Assembly (NCBI GenBank): GCA_965230005.1
Contig: OZ245934.1
Location: 1,178,001-1,242,000, forward strand
From: SZUA-309 sp965230005
GTDB lineage: Bacteria > Pseudomonadota > Gammaproteobacteria > Pseudomonadales > Azotimanducaceae
Direction of reading: 5' to 3'
DNA: 64,000 nt
Shown here: piece after piece, positions 1 to 9,990 of the stretch
Position numbering within the stretch: the stretch's first letter is position 1
Layout of the letters: each line of letters begins with the position of its first letter
Notes under the pieces: generated by a model
Seen by the model: only the letters and a program-made list of their open reading frames with translations
What the model was told of the DNA's origin: nothing
Databases searched by the model: none
Translations under genes and position numbers: made by a program

Positions 1-1597
<1,597 letters not shown>

Positions 1598-1606
1598 CGT
1601 TGCGGC

Positions 1607-2188
1607 TCAGACGCGGCTGATGTAGATGAGCAGGCGGTTCGGGTGATCGCTGTTTACGCCAAAACGCTTGACCCGACCCGCGGCATTCCAGGCCTCATCG
1701 CCGCTTTCGATGCCGCCATCGTTGTCGAAGATGTCGCTGATGGCCTTGGCTTCTTCGTCAGAGACACCGTCGATGCGGATCACCGCAACCGATGACGTGT
1801 CCACGTTGCCGTCGCCATCGAGATCGAACTGGTAGTTGGCGTTGGTGCTGCTCAGCACGGCCCGATAGGCACCTTCCTGAAAGGGATTGTCGAGATCTTT
1901 CTCGAGATAGGGACCGTTCCAGCCACGGATCGGATTCGCGGCGTTGTCCTGCATGAGCTGCTTGTTCCGGTCGCGCCGGTCCGTCGGAATATGGGTCGGG
2001 AATTCCCCGGTATCTTCGTAGTACTGGGCGATGGCGCCTTTGATCATGTTCACGTCCTCAACAAAGGCCGTGACCTTGGCATTGCGGATGGCATCGAAAA
2101 TCATCGGTGTGGCCACTGAGACCAGGATGGCGATCACCGCCATGACGCCGATCATCTCCATCAGCGTGAAACCGCGTTGCTTCTTCAT
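1607..2188 (-). CDS. Prepilin-type N-terminal cleavage/methylation protein (pseudopilin/pilin-like)
   Basis: Secreted pilin or pseudopilin subunit of 193 residues. The leader MKKQRG is followed by FTLMEMIGVMAVIAILV: a Gly-Phe prepilin peptidase site, Glu at +5, and the hydrophobic assembly helix. The globular part has a GspG-like GPYLEKDLDNPF stretch and a DLDGDGNVD acidic loop that could bind calcium. The start is set at the ATG with AAGGAG 9 bases upstream. A second ATG seven codons upstream (2209) also has an AAGGAG 7 bases ahead of it, so the leader could be longer. It sits directly upstream of the traffic ATPase gene and is presumably its substrate. Whether the machine is type II secretion or type IV pilus is not resolved. 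Confidence 0.85.
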   Translation of the reverse strand: MKKQRGFTLMEMIGVMAVIAILVSVATPMIFDAIRNAKVTAFVEDVNMIKGAIAQYYEDTGEFPTHIPTDRRDRNKQLMQDNAANPIRGWNGPYLEKDLDNPFQEGAYRAVLSSTNANYQFDLDGDGNVDTSSVAVIRIDGVSDEEAKAISDIFDNDGGIESGDEAWNAAGRVKRFGVNSDHPNRLLIYISRV

Positions 2189-2448
2189 AACTGTCAGCTC
2201 CTTAGACATAAATGGGCTCCTTCCCAAATACATGGGGGGACACCCGTCACTTCGGACCGCTGACGCAATTCTTGAGGTATTCCGTCACAAAGCGGACGGG
2301 CGCGCGGAAATGCACGATGGACGGTTGTGGGCGTTGTTGGGATCGGGCGTGCGGGCGTTCCGGGGCACGGTTCCTCGGGCGTGCAGACGTGCAGGCCCGA
2401 AGATAGCGCGGCCGATCCGAAGGCCCGGCCGGGAATCAGCGTGTCAGC

Positions 2449-3588
2449 TCACTCTTCCATGGCGACGGAAAGGCGCTCGCAGGACTCGGCAAACTCTTCC
2501 ATGAAGGCGTAAACCACGCTGCGGGCGCTGGTGGGGTTGTTCATGAGCCCAACGCCCTGCCCGACCCAGTAGGTGGCGAGGCGCTTGGCGTTGGGGTCTC
2601 CGGCTTCCGCCAGTTTGTCGATGCGCGACAGTGCAGGACCCGAGATGAGCCCCTGCAGGGGCATGGGTAACGGTTCCGGCGCACCTTTCTCCTGCCAGGC
2701 GTCGGTCCAGGGCGAGCGCAGCTGCCGCGTGTACTTTCCCGTCCGGCTCCGGGATCGGACCGTCTGCCGGGAAGTGGCCGAGAGCATCTTCTCCTTCACA
2801 GCCGGGGCCGTTTCCGCTTCGGCGGTGGTCAGCCAGACCGAGCCGGTCCAGGCGCCAGCCGCGCCCATGGCCATGCAGGCGGCCATCTGTCGGCCGGTGA
2901 CGATACCACCGGCGGCAAGCACCAGGGTGTCGGCGCCCGCTTCGGCAATCGTATCGAGCACCTCTGGCACGACCACCAGAGTGGAAATCTCACCGCAATG
3001 GCCGCCCGCCTCCGTGCCGGACACGACGAGGACGTCCACCCCGGCTTCGATGTGTTTGATGGCATGTTCCCGGGAGCCGGTGAGCGCGCCCACGGCAATG
3101 CCTTTCTCCCGGGCGGCCTCCATCATGAACGGCGGCGGTACACCAAGAGCGTTGACGATCATGCTGATCGGATGTTCGAGGGCCACCGCAAGCTGTTTGG
3201 AGGCGCCACGCTCGCGCATGGCGTCGCCCATGTCTGAGCGGATCTCGCGATCCCAGAGGCCCGCCGTGTCGATGCCGTTCTCCGCGAGGATCCTTTCCAC
3301 GTGCAGCTTGTGCTCGGGCGGGATGCGCGCTTCGAGATCTTCCGGCGTGAGCGTACCTTCTTTGTCGGCAAGACTGGTGGGCACGATCAGGTCCACGCCG
3401 TAAGGCTTGCCGTCCACATGCTCGTCGATCCACTTGAGATCGATCTCGAGAGACTCCGGCGTATGTCCGACGGCGCCGAGCACGCCAAAACCGCCGGCTT
3501 TGCTCACCTCGGCCACCACGTCCCGACAGTGGCTGAAGGCGAAGAGCGGAAACTCACAGCCGACCAGTTCGCAGATCTTCGATTTCAT
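2449..3588 (-). CDS. NAD(P)H-dependent flavin oxidoreductase, nitronate monooxygenase family
   Basis: Predicted FMN TIM-barrel enzyme of the 2-nitropropane dioxygenase/nitronate monooxygenase family (379 aa). The N-terminus has the family pattern CEFPLFAFSH followed by VSKAGGFGVLGA. VSGTEAGGHCG and LAAGGIVTGRQMAA match the phosphate-binding and flavin loops, and the AMAMGAAGAWTGSVWL segment is typical. True nitronate activity is not established; many members act on enoyl-CoA or unknown substrates. A GAGGGG lies 11 bases before the ATG. A paralogue of similar length lies at 21351-22448 next to an acyl-CoA dehydrogenase, which suggests a lipid or xenobiotic CoA role for this pair. The 260 bases to its right, up to the prepilin start, hold no gene that I can see. 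Confidence 0.88.
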   Translation of the reverse strand: MKSKICELVGCEFPLFAFSHCRDVVAEVSKAGGFGVLGAVGHTPESLEIDLKWIDEHVDGKPYGVDLIVPTSLADKEGTLTPEDLEARIPPEHKLHVERILAENGIDTAGLWDREIRSDMGDAMRERGASKQLAVALEHPISMIVNALGVPPPFMMEAAREKGIAVGALTGSREHAIKHIEAGVDVLVVSGTEAGGHCGEISTLVVVPEVLDTIAEAGADTLVLAAGGIVTGRQMAACMAMGAAGAWTGSVWLTTAEAETAPAVKEKMLSATSRQTVRSRSRTGKYTRQLRSPWTDAWQEKGAPEPLPMPLQGLISGPALSRIDKLAEAGDPNAKRLATYWVGQGVGLMNNPTSARSVVYAFMEEFAESCERLSVAMEE

Positions 3589-3621
3589 GATGCCGATTTC
3601 CCCTCGTCCGATTGCTGTCCG

Positions 3622-4632
3622 TCAGTCTAACTCGATCCCAACCCCGACGAGATAGGTGAGATCTTCGTTCTGCCGGCCCTCTGCAGGATTGCTTTCGTAG
3701 TCGAAGTCGACCTGCATGTTGATGTAAACGTCGCGCGGCAGATCCCAGCGCAGGCCCGTGGAAGTATTCAGGATGCGATTCTCCCGTCCGGAAACCACCC
3801 GCTGCAGATCCGTCTGCTGGAAGAGCACCAGGTCGTCGTCGAGGAACCGTTGCTCGTATCGGAAGACCGCCTGGACTGACACGGAGGACTCCTCCTCGAG
3901 ACCAATTTTCTCCACGAGCAGGTTGGGACCGGCACTGATGTTAAGGGTGCGCTTCGAATCGTCCCAGAAGTGGAAACCGGGACCGATATAGAACTGGCTC
4001 CGGCTGTCCAGATCCCGGATCGGGTCCCGGGTCCAGGTGATCGAGCCGCGCATGAACCAGTCGTCCCGGAAGGTCCACAGGTCTTCGTAATAAACGTCAG
4101 TCTGGTCTTTCGTCACCTCCCCGTCGGCCCGTGCACCGTCGCGCGTGAGTTCCAGGCGGTGCCGGTGCTCCCCGAGTTTGATGCGGCCCATGGCAAAGAA
4201 GCGGCCGCTGTTGGTCTCCGTGTTACCGGTCGCGACGTTGACGCTGATGTCGCTGCGGACTTCCCAATCGAAGAAGTCCTCGACCTCGAGCATGTTGTCG
4301 ACCTCGGACAGCGGGTAGGTGCGCCCATCTTCTTCTGAAATCACCACGGCCTCGCCGTCCTCCACACCCAGCCGGGCGAGCACCATTTCCGTACGCCGCC
4401 CGCGCCGGAATTCCACCTCGAAGGCCTCATCCGTGTGTATATAGGCAACGTACTCGAGCTCGATGGCGTAGGTGTCCCCATAGGCGGGTTCAATGAAGAC
4501 CTCCTCGTTCCAGATCTTCTCGACTTCACCGGTGATCCGGTCGCCGTTTTTCATGATCACAAAGTCTTCCGCCCAGGCCGGCGCGGAGAGCGCAACAGCC
4601 AGGGTGGCCGCCAGACAGCCGGTAGCCTTCAT
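3622..4632 (-). CDS. DUF481 family outer-membrane protein
   Basis: Protein of 336 residues with a clean signal peptide (MKATGCLAATLAVALSAPAWA) and then a beta-rich region. The N-terminal part, FVIMKNGDRITGEVEKI, is the small SH3-like beta unit seen ahead of DUF481 domains. The C-terminal two thirds (from about residue 110) has alternating aromatic beta strands and ends LVGVGIELD, as in YdiY-like salt-induced outer-membrane proteins. The start is placed at the ATG with AGAGGA 7 bases upstream, rather than at the TTG one codon earlier. It lies 33 bases downstream of the flavin oxidoreductase start on the same strand. The function of DUF481 proteins is unknown; a beta-barrel is inferred. Confidence 0.85.
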   Translation of the reverse strand: MKATGCLAATLAVALSAPAWAEDFVIMKNGDRITGEVEKIWNEEVFIEPAYGDTYAIELEYVAYIHTDEAFEVEFRRGRRTEMVLARLGVEDGEAVVISEEDGRTYPLSEVDNMLEVEDFFDWEVRSDISVNVATGNTETNSGRFFAMGRIKLGEHRHRLELTRDGARADGEVTKDQTDVYYEDLWTFRDDWFMRGSITWTRDPIRDLDSRSQFYIGPGFHFWDDSKRTLNISAGPNLLVEKIGLEEESSVSVQAVFRYEQRFLDDDLVLFQQTDLQRVVSGRENRILNTSTGLRWDLPRDVYINMQVDFDYESNPAEGRQNEDLTYLVGVGIELD

Positions 4633-4827
4633 CAACAGTTCCTCTTGAGCCTAGTTCGAGAACACCGCGACTACGGGCGCTGCCACAGTGATCGAGGCGC
4701 ATTCTAGCCTGCGAGACAACACAGCCACAGGGGCCAAAGGGGCGATGAGGAAGAAGCAAGCGGGCGACCCTTGCTCTGAGACGCGCCTGGGAGGAAACTC
4801 GCGCAAGGTCTCCGGGGAGAGGAAGCC

Positions 4828-6021
4828 ATGCACGTCGATGGACCGGCACTTCAGACAGGGCAGACACTCATTGTTTCGACCCGCAAAGGCCTGTTTTTCC
4901 TGACCCCGGAAGCGGAGCGCAGCAGCTGGCACCTTTCCGAGCCGGTGTTTCTCGGCCACATCATCAACCACGCGGTCCTCGATCCGCGGGATGGGAAAAC
5001 CCTGCTGGCCGCCGCCAGAACAGGCCATCTGGGACCGACGCTGTTCCGCTCCACCGATGCAGGCCGCAGCTGGCAGGAATCCCGACGGCCCCCTGCCTTC
5101 GCCAAAGCCGGACCCGGAGAAACACCCCGGGTGCTGAGCCATACTTTCTGGCTCACCCCCGGCCACAACAGCCAGCCGGGCGTCTGGTACGCGGGGAGCT
5201 CCCCCCAAGCCCTCTGGCGCACGGAGGACGACGGCGACTCCTGGCAGAGCGTCGAGGGCTTCAACGACCATCCCGACTACGCCTTGAGAACCGAGGACCC
5301 CCAGGCCGGCACGCCGGATGGCCCGGTGCTTCATTCGATTCGCGTGGATCCCCGGGACGCTGACCATCTCATCTTCGGTCTTTCCGGCGGCGGTGTCTGG
5401 GAGTCACGGGACGGCGGCGACAGCTGGTCACCTCTGAACCAGGGACTGGCCTGCGCAAACGCGGAGCCGGACACGGAAGGCATGGAACTGGCCTACGGGG
5501 ACCTGGCCTGGAAGGAAGTCGGCCCACAGCACGATCCGCACTGCGTCGATCGGCACCCGACCCATCCGGACGTGCTCTACCAGCAGAATCACTGTGGCAT
5601 CTATCGCCTGGAGCAGCCGGCCAGCACCTGGGAGCGCATCGGACGCAACATGCCGGCGGACGTCGGTGACATAGGCTTCGTCGTCGGCCTGCACCCGCGT
5701 GACCCGGACTGCTGCTGGGTGTTTCCCATGGATGGCACGGACGTCTGGCCGCGGACCAGCCCCGACGGCAGGCCGGCCGTGTTCCGCACGACAGACGCGG
5801 GCAACAGCTGGGAGCGACAGGATCAGGGGCTGCCGGAACGCGGCTGGTTCACGGTCAAACGTCAGGCCATGGCGGTCGACGATGCACCCTCCGTGGGGGT
5901 CTATTTCGGGACCACCTCTGGCGAAGTCTGGGGCAGCCGCGACGAGGGGGACAGCTGGGCGTGTCTGGCGGCGCATCTTCCGGAGGTGTATGCGGTCGAA
6001 GCGGGCGTCATCGCCGGATGA
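4828..6021 (+). CDS. BNR/WD40-YVTN-like beta-propeller protein (exo-alpha-sialidase-like)
   Basis: Protein of 397 residues built from Asp-box (BNR) repeats: RSTDAGRSWQ, WRTEDDGDSWQS, ESRDGGDSWSP, RTTDAGNSWER and GSRDEGDSWA, spaced as in a six-bladed propeller. No signal peptide is visible (it starts MHVDGPALQTGQTLIVSTRKGLF), so it is probably cytoplasmic, unlike real sialidases; similar proteins are often annotated glycosyl hydrolase without proof. GGGGAGAGGAAG precedes the ATG. The stop codon overlaps the start of a MoaD/ThiS-family gene by four bases (ATGA), so the two are translationally coupled and probably work together. A 195-base gap separates it from the divergent DUF481 gene and must hold both promoters. 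Confidence 0.85.
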   Translation: MHVDGPALQTGQTLIVSTRKGLFFLTPEAERSSWHLSEPVFLGHIINHAVLDPRDGKTLLAAARTGHLGPTLFRSTDAGRSWQESRRPPAFAKAGPGETPRVLSHTFWLTPGHNSQPGVWYAGSSPQALWRTEDDGDSWQSVEGFNDHPDYALRTEDPQAGTPDGPVLHSIRVDPRDADHLIFGLSGGGVWESRDGGDSWSPLNQGLACANAEPDTEGMELAYGDLAWKEVGPQHDPHCVDRHPTHPDVLYQQNHCGIYRLEQPASTWERIGRNMPADVGDIGFVVGLHPRDPDCCWVFPMDGTDVWPRTSPDGRPAVFRTTDAGNSWERQDQGLPERGWFTVKRQAMAVDDAPSVGVYFGTTSGEVWGSRDEGDSWACLAAHLPEVYAVEAGVIAG

Positions 6022-6278
6022 TCGTGCAGATCCCCGAGCCTCTCCTGGCTTATACCGACCAGGCGCGCCAGGTGGAGGCAGACGGCAACACGCTCAACGA
6101 GCTGCTCCACGATCTGGACCAGCGGTATCCCGGGATCCGCTTCCGCATGATCGATGAGCAGGACGGAATGCGACCCCACGTCATTTTTTTCGTGGGCGGT
6201 ACCCGCACCCGGGACCTCGAAGAAAGTCTTCAGGGGGTGGACGAAGTCGTCATCCTGCAGGCCCTGTCCGGCGGCTGA
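6018..6278 (+). CDS. MoaD/ThiS family ubiquitin-like sulfur carrier protein
   Basis: Small protein (86 aa) with the beta-grasp pattern of MoaD/ThiS: MIVQIPEPLL, then NTLNELLHDLDQRYPGIRFRMID, and a C-terminal ...ILQALSGG. The terminal diglycine is the residue pair adenylated by an E1-like enzyme and converted to thiocarboxylate. The start is the ATG that overlaps the stop of the propeller gene (ATGA). No ThiF/MoeB-like activating enzyme, MoaE or thiazole synthase gene lies nearby, so the E1 must be encoded elsewhere. The coupled propeller protein suggests a role other than ordinary molybdopterin or thiamine synthesis; that is inference. Confidence 0.88.
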   Translation: MIVQIPEPLLAYTDQARQVEADGNTLNELLHDLDQRYPGIRFRMIDEQDGMRPHVIFFVGGTRTRDLEESLQGVDEVVILQALSGG

Positions 6279-6282
6279 CGGA

Positions 6283-6897
6283 TCAGCGCTCGTGCAGCCA
6301 GGCGGCGTGTCGCGGCGCCCGTCGGGTGCGCGTCCATTCCTCGAGCATGTCGTCGGCCACGACTTTCAGCCGCGCAAGATCCTCGGCGCTGCCTTTGTTG
6401 CAGGCGAGCTCCAGGCGGTGGCCATTCGGATCGAAAAAGTAGATCGAATCGAAGATGCCGTGATTGACCGGACCAAGCACCTCGATGCCGGCCGCTTCAA
6501 GACGATCGCGCGTGGCGATGAGGGTGGCATGGTCGGCCACTTCGAAGGCGATGTGCTGCACCCATTCGGGCGTGTTCCGGTCCCGGTCCATGGGTTCTGA
6601 GTTCGGCAGTTCGAAGAAGGCGAGCACGTTGCCCTGCCCGGCATCGAGGAACACGTGCATGTAGGGATCGTCAGCGCCCGTCGAGGGCACGCGGTCTTCG
6701 GCAATGGCGAGCTTGAAGTCCATGCGGAGGTGGGTGCGATAGAAGTCGACCGTTTCCTTCGCATCGCGACAGCGGTAGGCCACATGGTGAATACGCTGGA
6801 GCAGCGACGGCTCCGCCGCGGCCCTGTCCTCCGAGGTTCCCTCCCTGAGGGAGCTCTCGAGCGAGGACGCTTCGATTGTCCCGGCTTCCCTGCTCAT
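6283..6897 (-). CDS. VOC family (glyoxalase/bleomycin resistance/dioxygenase) protein
   Basis: Protein of 204 residues with one vicinal-oxygen-chelate module. From about residue 35, IHHVAYRCRDAKETVDFYRTHL opens the first beta-alpha-beta unit; VQHIAFEVADHATL and IYFFDPNGHRLELACN form the second. The metal ligands expected are His in HHVAY, His in VQHIAF and Glu in HRLELA. Its start overlaps the stop of the hydroxyphenylpyruvate dioxygenase gene by ATGA, so it is co-translated with it and probably belongs to the same aromatic amino acid pathway, though its substrate is not evident. The first 33 residues are low in hydrophobic content and may be disordered. Confidence 0.88.
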   Translation of the reverse strand: MSREAGTIEASSLESSLREGTSEDRAAAEPSLLQRIHHVAYRCRDAKETVDFYRTHLRMDFKLAIAEDRVPSTGADDPYMHVFLDAGQGNVLAFFELPNSEPMDRDRNTPEWVQHIAFEVADHATLIATRDRLEAAGIEVLGPVNHGIFDSIYFFDPNGHRLELACNKGSAEDLARLKVVADDMLEEWTRTRRAPRHAAWLHER

Positions 6898-8033
6898 GCG
6901 GCACTCTCCGTAGGCGCCGGCGACCCGTCCGTTGCAAGGGCACCGCGGCGCAGCTGGTCCCGTTCCATGGATTCAAAGAGTGCCTGAAAGTTACCCTCCC
7001 CGAAACCTTCATCCCGCTTCCGCTCGATGAACTCGAAGAAAATCGGGCCGATGAGCGTCTCTGAAAAGATCTGCAGCAGGAGCCGAACGTCGTCATTTTC
7101 GGTGCTGCCGTCCAGCAGAATGCCCCGGGCGCGTAGCGCCTCGACATCTTCGCCATGACCGGGCAGACGCTCCTCGAGCATCTCGTAATAGCTCACGGGC
7201 GGTGCCGTCATGAAAGGTACCCCACGTGCCGCCAGGGCATCGATGGTCGCAGGCAGATCATCACAGGCGAAAGCGATGTGCTGAATGCCTTCTCCGTTGT
7301 ACTCGAGGAGAAACTCTTCGATCTGCCCGTCAGTCCCGCCCCGGGCTTCTTCGTTCAGAGGAATGCGGATCTTGCCATCGGGCGCCGTCATGGCCCGGGA
7401 GACGAGACCGGTCTGGGCGCCACGGATATCGAAGTGACGGATTTCTTCGAAGTTGAAATAGCGCTCATAGAAGCCGGCCCAGTAATCCATACGACCGCGG
7501 TAGACGTTGTGGGTGAGGTGGTCGATGACAGACAGGCCCACGCCCTTGGGCCGCCGCTCGACGCCCTCGAGATAGTTGAAGTCGATGTCGTAGATGCTTG
7601 CACCTTCTTCATAGCGATCGATGAGATACAGCGGGGCCCCACCAATGCCGCGGATGGCCGGCAGGCGCAGCTCCATGGGTCCCGTGGGAATCTCCAGCGG
7701 CTGCGCCCCGAGCGTTAAGGCGCGATCGTAAGCGGCGTGCGCATCCCGAACACGAAAGGCCAGACCGCAGGCAGAGGGACCGTGTTCTTCAGCGTAATAG
7801 GCAGCAAGACTCTTCGGTTCATAGTTGACGACAAAATTGATGTCGCCCTGGCGCCAGAGATCAACGCGCTTTGATCGATGGACGGCAACCCGGCGGAAGC
7901 CGAGCAGTTCAAAGACCGGCTCGAGCTCGCCCTGTTTCGGCGCTGAGAACTCGACGAATTCGAAGCCGTCGAGGCCCATGGGATTGTCTTTTACCTGCTC
8001 CGTCGTCGCCGACCTGTCACCGTGCTGTTCCAT
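6894..8033 (-). CDS. hppD: 4-hydroxyphenylpyruvate dioxygenase
   Basis: Fe(II) enzyme converting 4-hydroxyphenylpyruvate to homogentisate in tyrosine degradation (379 aa). Two VOC halves are visible. The three iron ligands expected for the family are in DHLTHNVYRG, GIQHIAFACDD and the C-terminal FFEFIERKRD. The C-terminal QIFSETLIGPIFFEFIERK and GFGEGNFQALFES blocks are diagnostic. The start is the ATG with AGGAGG 8 bases upstream (8033); an upstream in-frame extension lacks such a site. The next gene (VOC protein) overlaps by ATGA. It is divergent from an Lrp-family regulator, a common arrangement for amino acid catabolic genes. Homogentisate dioxygenase and fumarylacetoacetase are not in the window. 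Confidence 0.93.
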   Translation of the reverse strand: MEQHGDRSATTEQVKDNPMGLDGFEFVEFSAPKQGELEPVFELLGFRRVAVHRSKRVDLWRQGDINFVVNYEPKSLAAYYAEEHGPSACGLAFRVRDAHAAYDRALTLGAQPLEIPTGPMELRLPAIRGIGGAPLYLIDRYEEGASIYDIDFNYLEGVERRPKGVGLSVIDHLTHNVYRGRMDYWAGFYERYFNFEEIRHFDIRGAQTGLVSRAMTAPDGKIRIPLNEEARGGTDGQIEEFLLEYNGEGIQHIAFACDDLPATIDALAARGVPFMTAPPVSYYEMLEERLPGHGEDVEALRARGILLDGSTENDDVRLLLQIFSETLIGPIFFEFIERKRDEGFGEGNFQALFESMERDQLRRGALATDGSPAPTESAA

Positions 8034-8222
8034 TCCTGGCACCTCCTGCTGGCAGCCGAAAAAGTTCGTGGCTACGGCCGCCGAGAAGCCGGGCCACAGT
8101 GTCGAAACACCAGAGTTTATGTGGTCTGTCCCGAACAAATTCTTCTTTTCAGTCTTTCATTGCCCGAATTGTGGAAGATTTATCCTCTTTCGATCAGTTT
8201 TTCGGATATATTGGTCGCTTCT

Positions 8223-8238
8223 TTCATGATTCCATGAA
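8223..8238. promoter_or_regulatory. Inverted repeat directly upstream of the Lrp gene
   Basis: A perfect 6-4-6 palindrome, TTCATG-attc-CATGAA, ends 3 bases before the ATG at 8242. It is part of a run in which CATGA recurs every 8 bases (8225, 8233, 8241). The surrounding 150 bases are AT-richer than the coding DNA, and GATATATT at 8205-8212 could serve as a -10. The position suits an autoregulatory operator in the hppD/lrp intergenic region, but binding is inference. Confidence 0.4.
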
Positions 8239-8241
8239 TCC

Positions 8242-8724
8242 ATGAGTCAGGGTGCTTTCTTGAGCAAACCCCTCGATGCCACAGAACAGCACATCCTCCG
8301 CGAGCTGCAGCAGGATGGCCGCCTCTCCAACGCCGCGCTCGCTGAGCGCATCGGTCTGTCGGAGTCGCCGACCTATCGGCGGGTGAAGCAGCTCGAAGAA
8401 GATGGCGTGATCGACGGCTACGCGGCCGTTGCCGATCAGCGCAAGCTGGGCCTAGAGGTGACGGCTTTCGTGCAGGTGACCATGGAGCGGCAGCCCGATT
8501 CCACCACGGAGTCATTCCATGCCTGCGTGGCTGCCGAGGCGCACATCATCGAATGCCACGCCATGAGCGGCTCACACGACTATCTGATGAAAGTTGTGGC
8601 GCGGAACATGGATCACTTCTCGGCGCTCTGCATGGAGCAGATCCTGAAGTATCCGGGCGTACAGCACGTCGAATCTTCCTTCAGCCTGCGTCCCATCAAG
8701 TTGAGCCGCGTGCTTCCTCCCTAG
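8242..8724 (+). CDS. Lrp/AsnC family transcriptional regulator
   Basis: DNA-binding regulator of 160 residues. An N-terminal winged HTH (about residues 15-60: HILRELQQDGRLSNAALAE, then GLSESPTYRRVKQLEEDG) is followed by the RAM/AsnC ligand domain with VTAFVQVTM, AEAHIIECHAMSGSHDYL and the closing SSFSLRPIK. It is divergent from hppD and convergent with the phenylalanine hydroxylase gene, so it probably controls one or both in response to an aromatic amino acid. The ATG at 8242 has no Shine-Dalgarno; a TTG at 8260 giving LSKPLDATEQ is preceded by AGGGTG and is an alternative start that fits the usual N-terminus of the family. Confidence 0.92.
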   Translation: MSQGAFLSKPLDATEQHILRELQQDGRLSNAALAERIGLSESPTYRRVKQLEEDGVIDGYAAVADQRKLGLEVTAFVQVTMERQPDSTTESFHACVAAEAHIIECHAMSGSHDYLMKVVARNMDHFSALCMEQILKYPGVQHVESSFSLRPIKLSRVLPP

Positions 8725-8773
8725 CAGAGCACCGCCGGTTGCATCCGCCTGTCGGCAGCCTCCCGGAGCCGGG

Positions 8774-9988
8774 TCAATCCAGCTGCTGCCGGCGTACGGC
8801 ACGGTCCACCCAGATTCGCTCTGTGGTGTCGTTGTAGCGGGCGTAAAACGGTCTCGGCAGATCCCGGCAGAAGCTCCGCATCCGACGCTTCGCGAGCTGC
8901 AGCGAAGGTGCGACGAAGTAGGCGTCCTGATACTCGGTGATGGCATAAGGTCGATCCGCCGCTTCCGCGGGATCCCAGGGCAGATACTCAGGCAACCCGC
9001 GTGCTTCGCCGACGCCGCAGGCGTGTTCGAGCTCCCCGAAGCTCGACAGCAGCCCGGCTCCGTACGCTTTCAGCGCTTCGCCTTCGAGCAGCAGCCCAAA
9101 CTCCACCGAATACCAGTAACAGCGGGCCAGCCGCTCGATGTCTTGATCACTGGCCCCAAGACTCGCCAGTCCGATCTCCTGAGAGAAATCCGCGAAAGCG
9201 GCGTCCGCAAACATGGGTGCATGGCCGATCAACTCATGGCAGACGTCCGGCTCCGGCGTGTAGAGCGGCCGGGAGTGGTGCCGCACGTACTGCGTGGCAA
9301 AGAACACTCGAAAGGCTAGCCCGGCCAGAAACTCCCGCGGCCCGAGCAGACCGGAGACCGGACGCAGCCGAAATCCCGTGCGTTCCTGCAGGAAGTCGCT
9401 GACCACCGCGAAACGCGGAATGGTCTCCGCGCCGAAACCGGCCTCCGCTTCGAGTTCTGCGATCACACCTTCGTAGGCGCTGCAGGCGTGAGCAGCATGC
9501 AGTTCGCGCAAGCGCCGGTAAACGGTCCGCCAGGTAGAAGTCTCCTCCGCACTGTAGTCCGGCTCCGGCAGTGGCGCACCGTGCCGGTACGACCGTGCGA
9601 GGGCATCAATGCGGGCCCGGCTCTGCCGATAGTCCGCGTCCTTGAAGCCCGGATGATCAGCGGTGAGTTCGGCGCCGGCATCGAGCGTGTGCGATGCGAG
9701 GAGATCGAGCTCCGAAACGTGCCGCGGGAACCAGGGCACCTCCTGGCGGTCGAGAATGAGCAACTTCTCGGCAAGCGGTTCGAGGGCAGCGATCGCCTGC
9801 CTCACCGCCGGGTCATTGCGATCACCCTCACAATCCACAAAAAAATCGAAGCTTGCGCCCCGAGCCGGGCGGGATTCGATGTGGGTCAGATTCACACCCG
9901 CTGCCGTAAACGCATGCAGCGCCGTCTCGAGCGCTCCCGGGCGGTCTTCCAGGGCCACGAGCAGCGACAGCCGTGCTTCAGCGGGCAC
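8774..9988 (-). CDS. phhA: Phenylalanine 4-hydroxylase with N-terminal ACT domain
   Basis: Tetrahydrobiopterin-dependent monooxygenase making tyrosine from phenylalanine (404 aa). The catalytic domain holds the 2-His-1-Glu iron site: His251 and His256 in PDVCHELIGHAPMF and Glu296 in YWYSVEFGLL. An ACT regulatory domain covers residues 6-80, with GALETALHAF and GVNLTHIESRP, the phenylalanine-contact motif of animal PAH and of prephenate dehydratase. Most studied bacterial enzymes are about 260-300 residues and lack this domain. The start is GTG, two bases after the sulfatase stop and preceded by GAGGGTGG, so it is the third gene of a minus-strand run MDR-sulfatase-phhA. A pterin recycling enzyme is not seen here. 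Tyrosine or tryptophan hydroxylase are less likely alternatives. Confidence 0.9.
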   Translation of the reverse strand: MPAEARLSLLVALEDRPGALETALHAFTAAGVNLTHIESRPARGASFDFFVDCEGDRNDPAVRQAIAALEPLAEKLLILDRQEVPWFPRHVSELDLLASHTLDAGAELTADHPGFKDADYRQSRARIDALARSYRHGAPLPEPDYSAEETSTWRTVYRRLRELHAAHACSAYEGVIAELEAEAGFGAETIPRFAVVSDFLQERTGFRLRPVSGLLGPREFLAGLAFRVFFATQYVRHHSRPLYTPEPDVCHELIGHAPMFADAAFADFSQEIGLASLGASDQDIERLARCYWYSVEFGLLLEGEALKAYGAGLLSSFGELEHACGVGEARGLPEYLPWDPAEAADRPYAITEYQDAYFVAPSLQLAKRRMRSFCRDLPRPFYARYNDTTERIWVDRAVRRQQLD

Positions 9989-9990
9989 GG

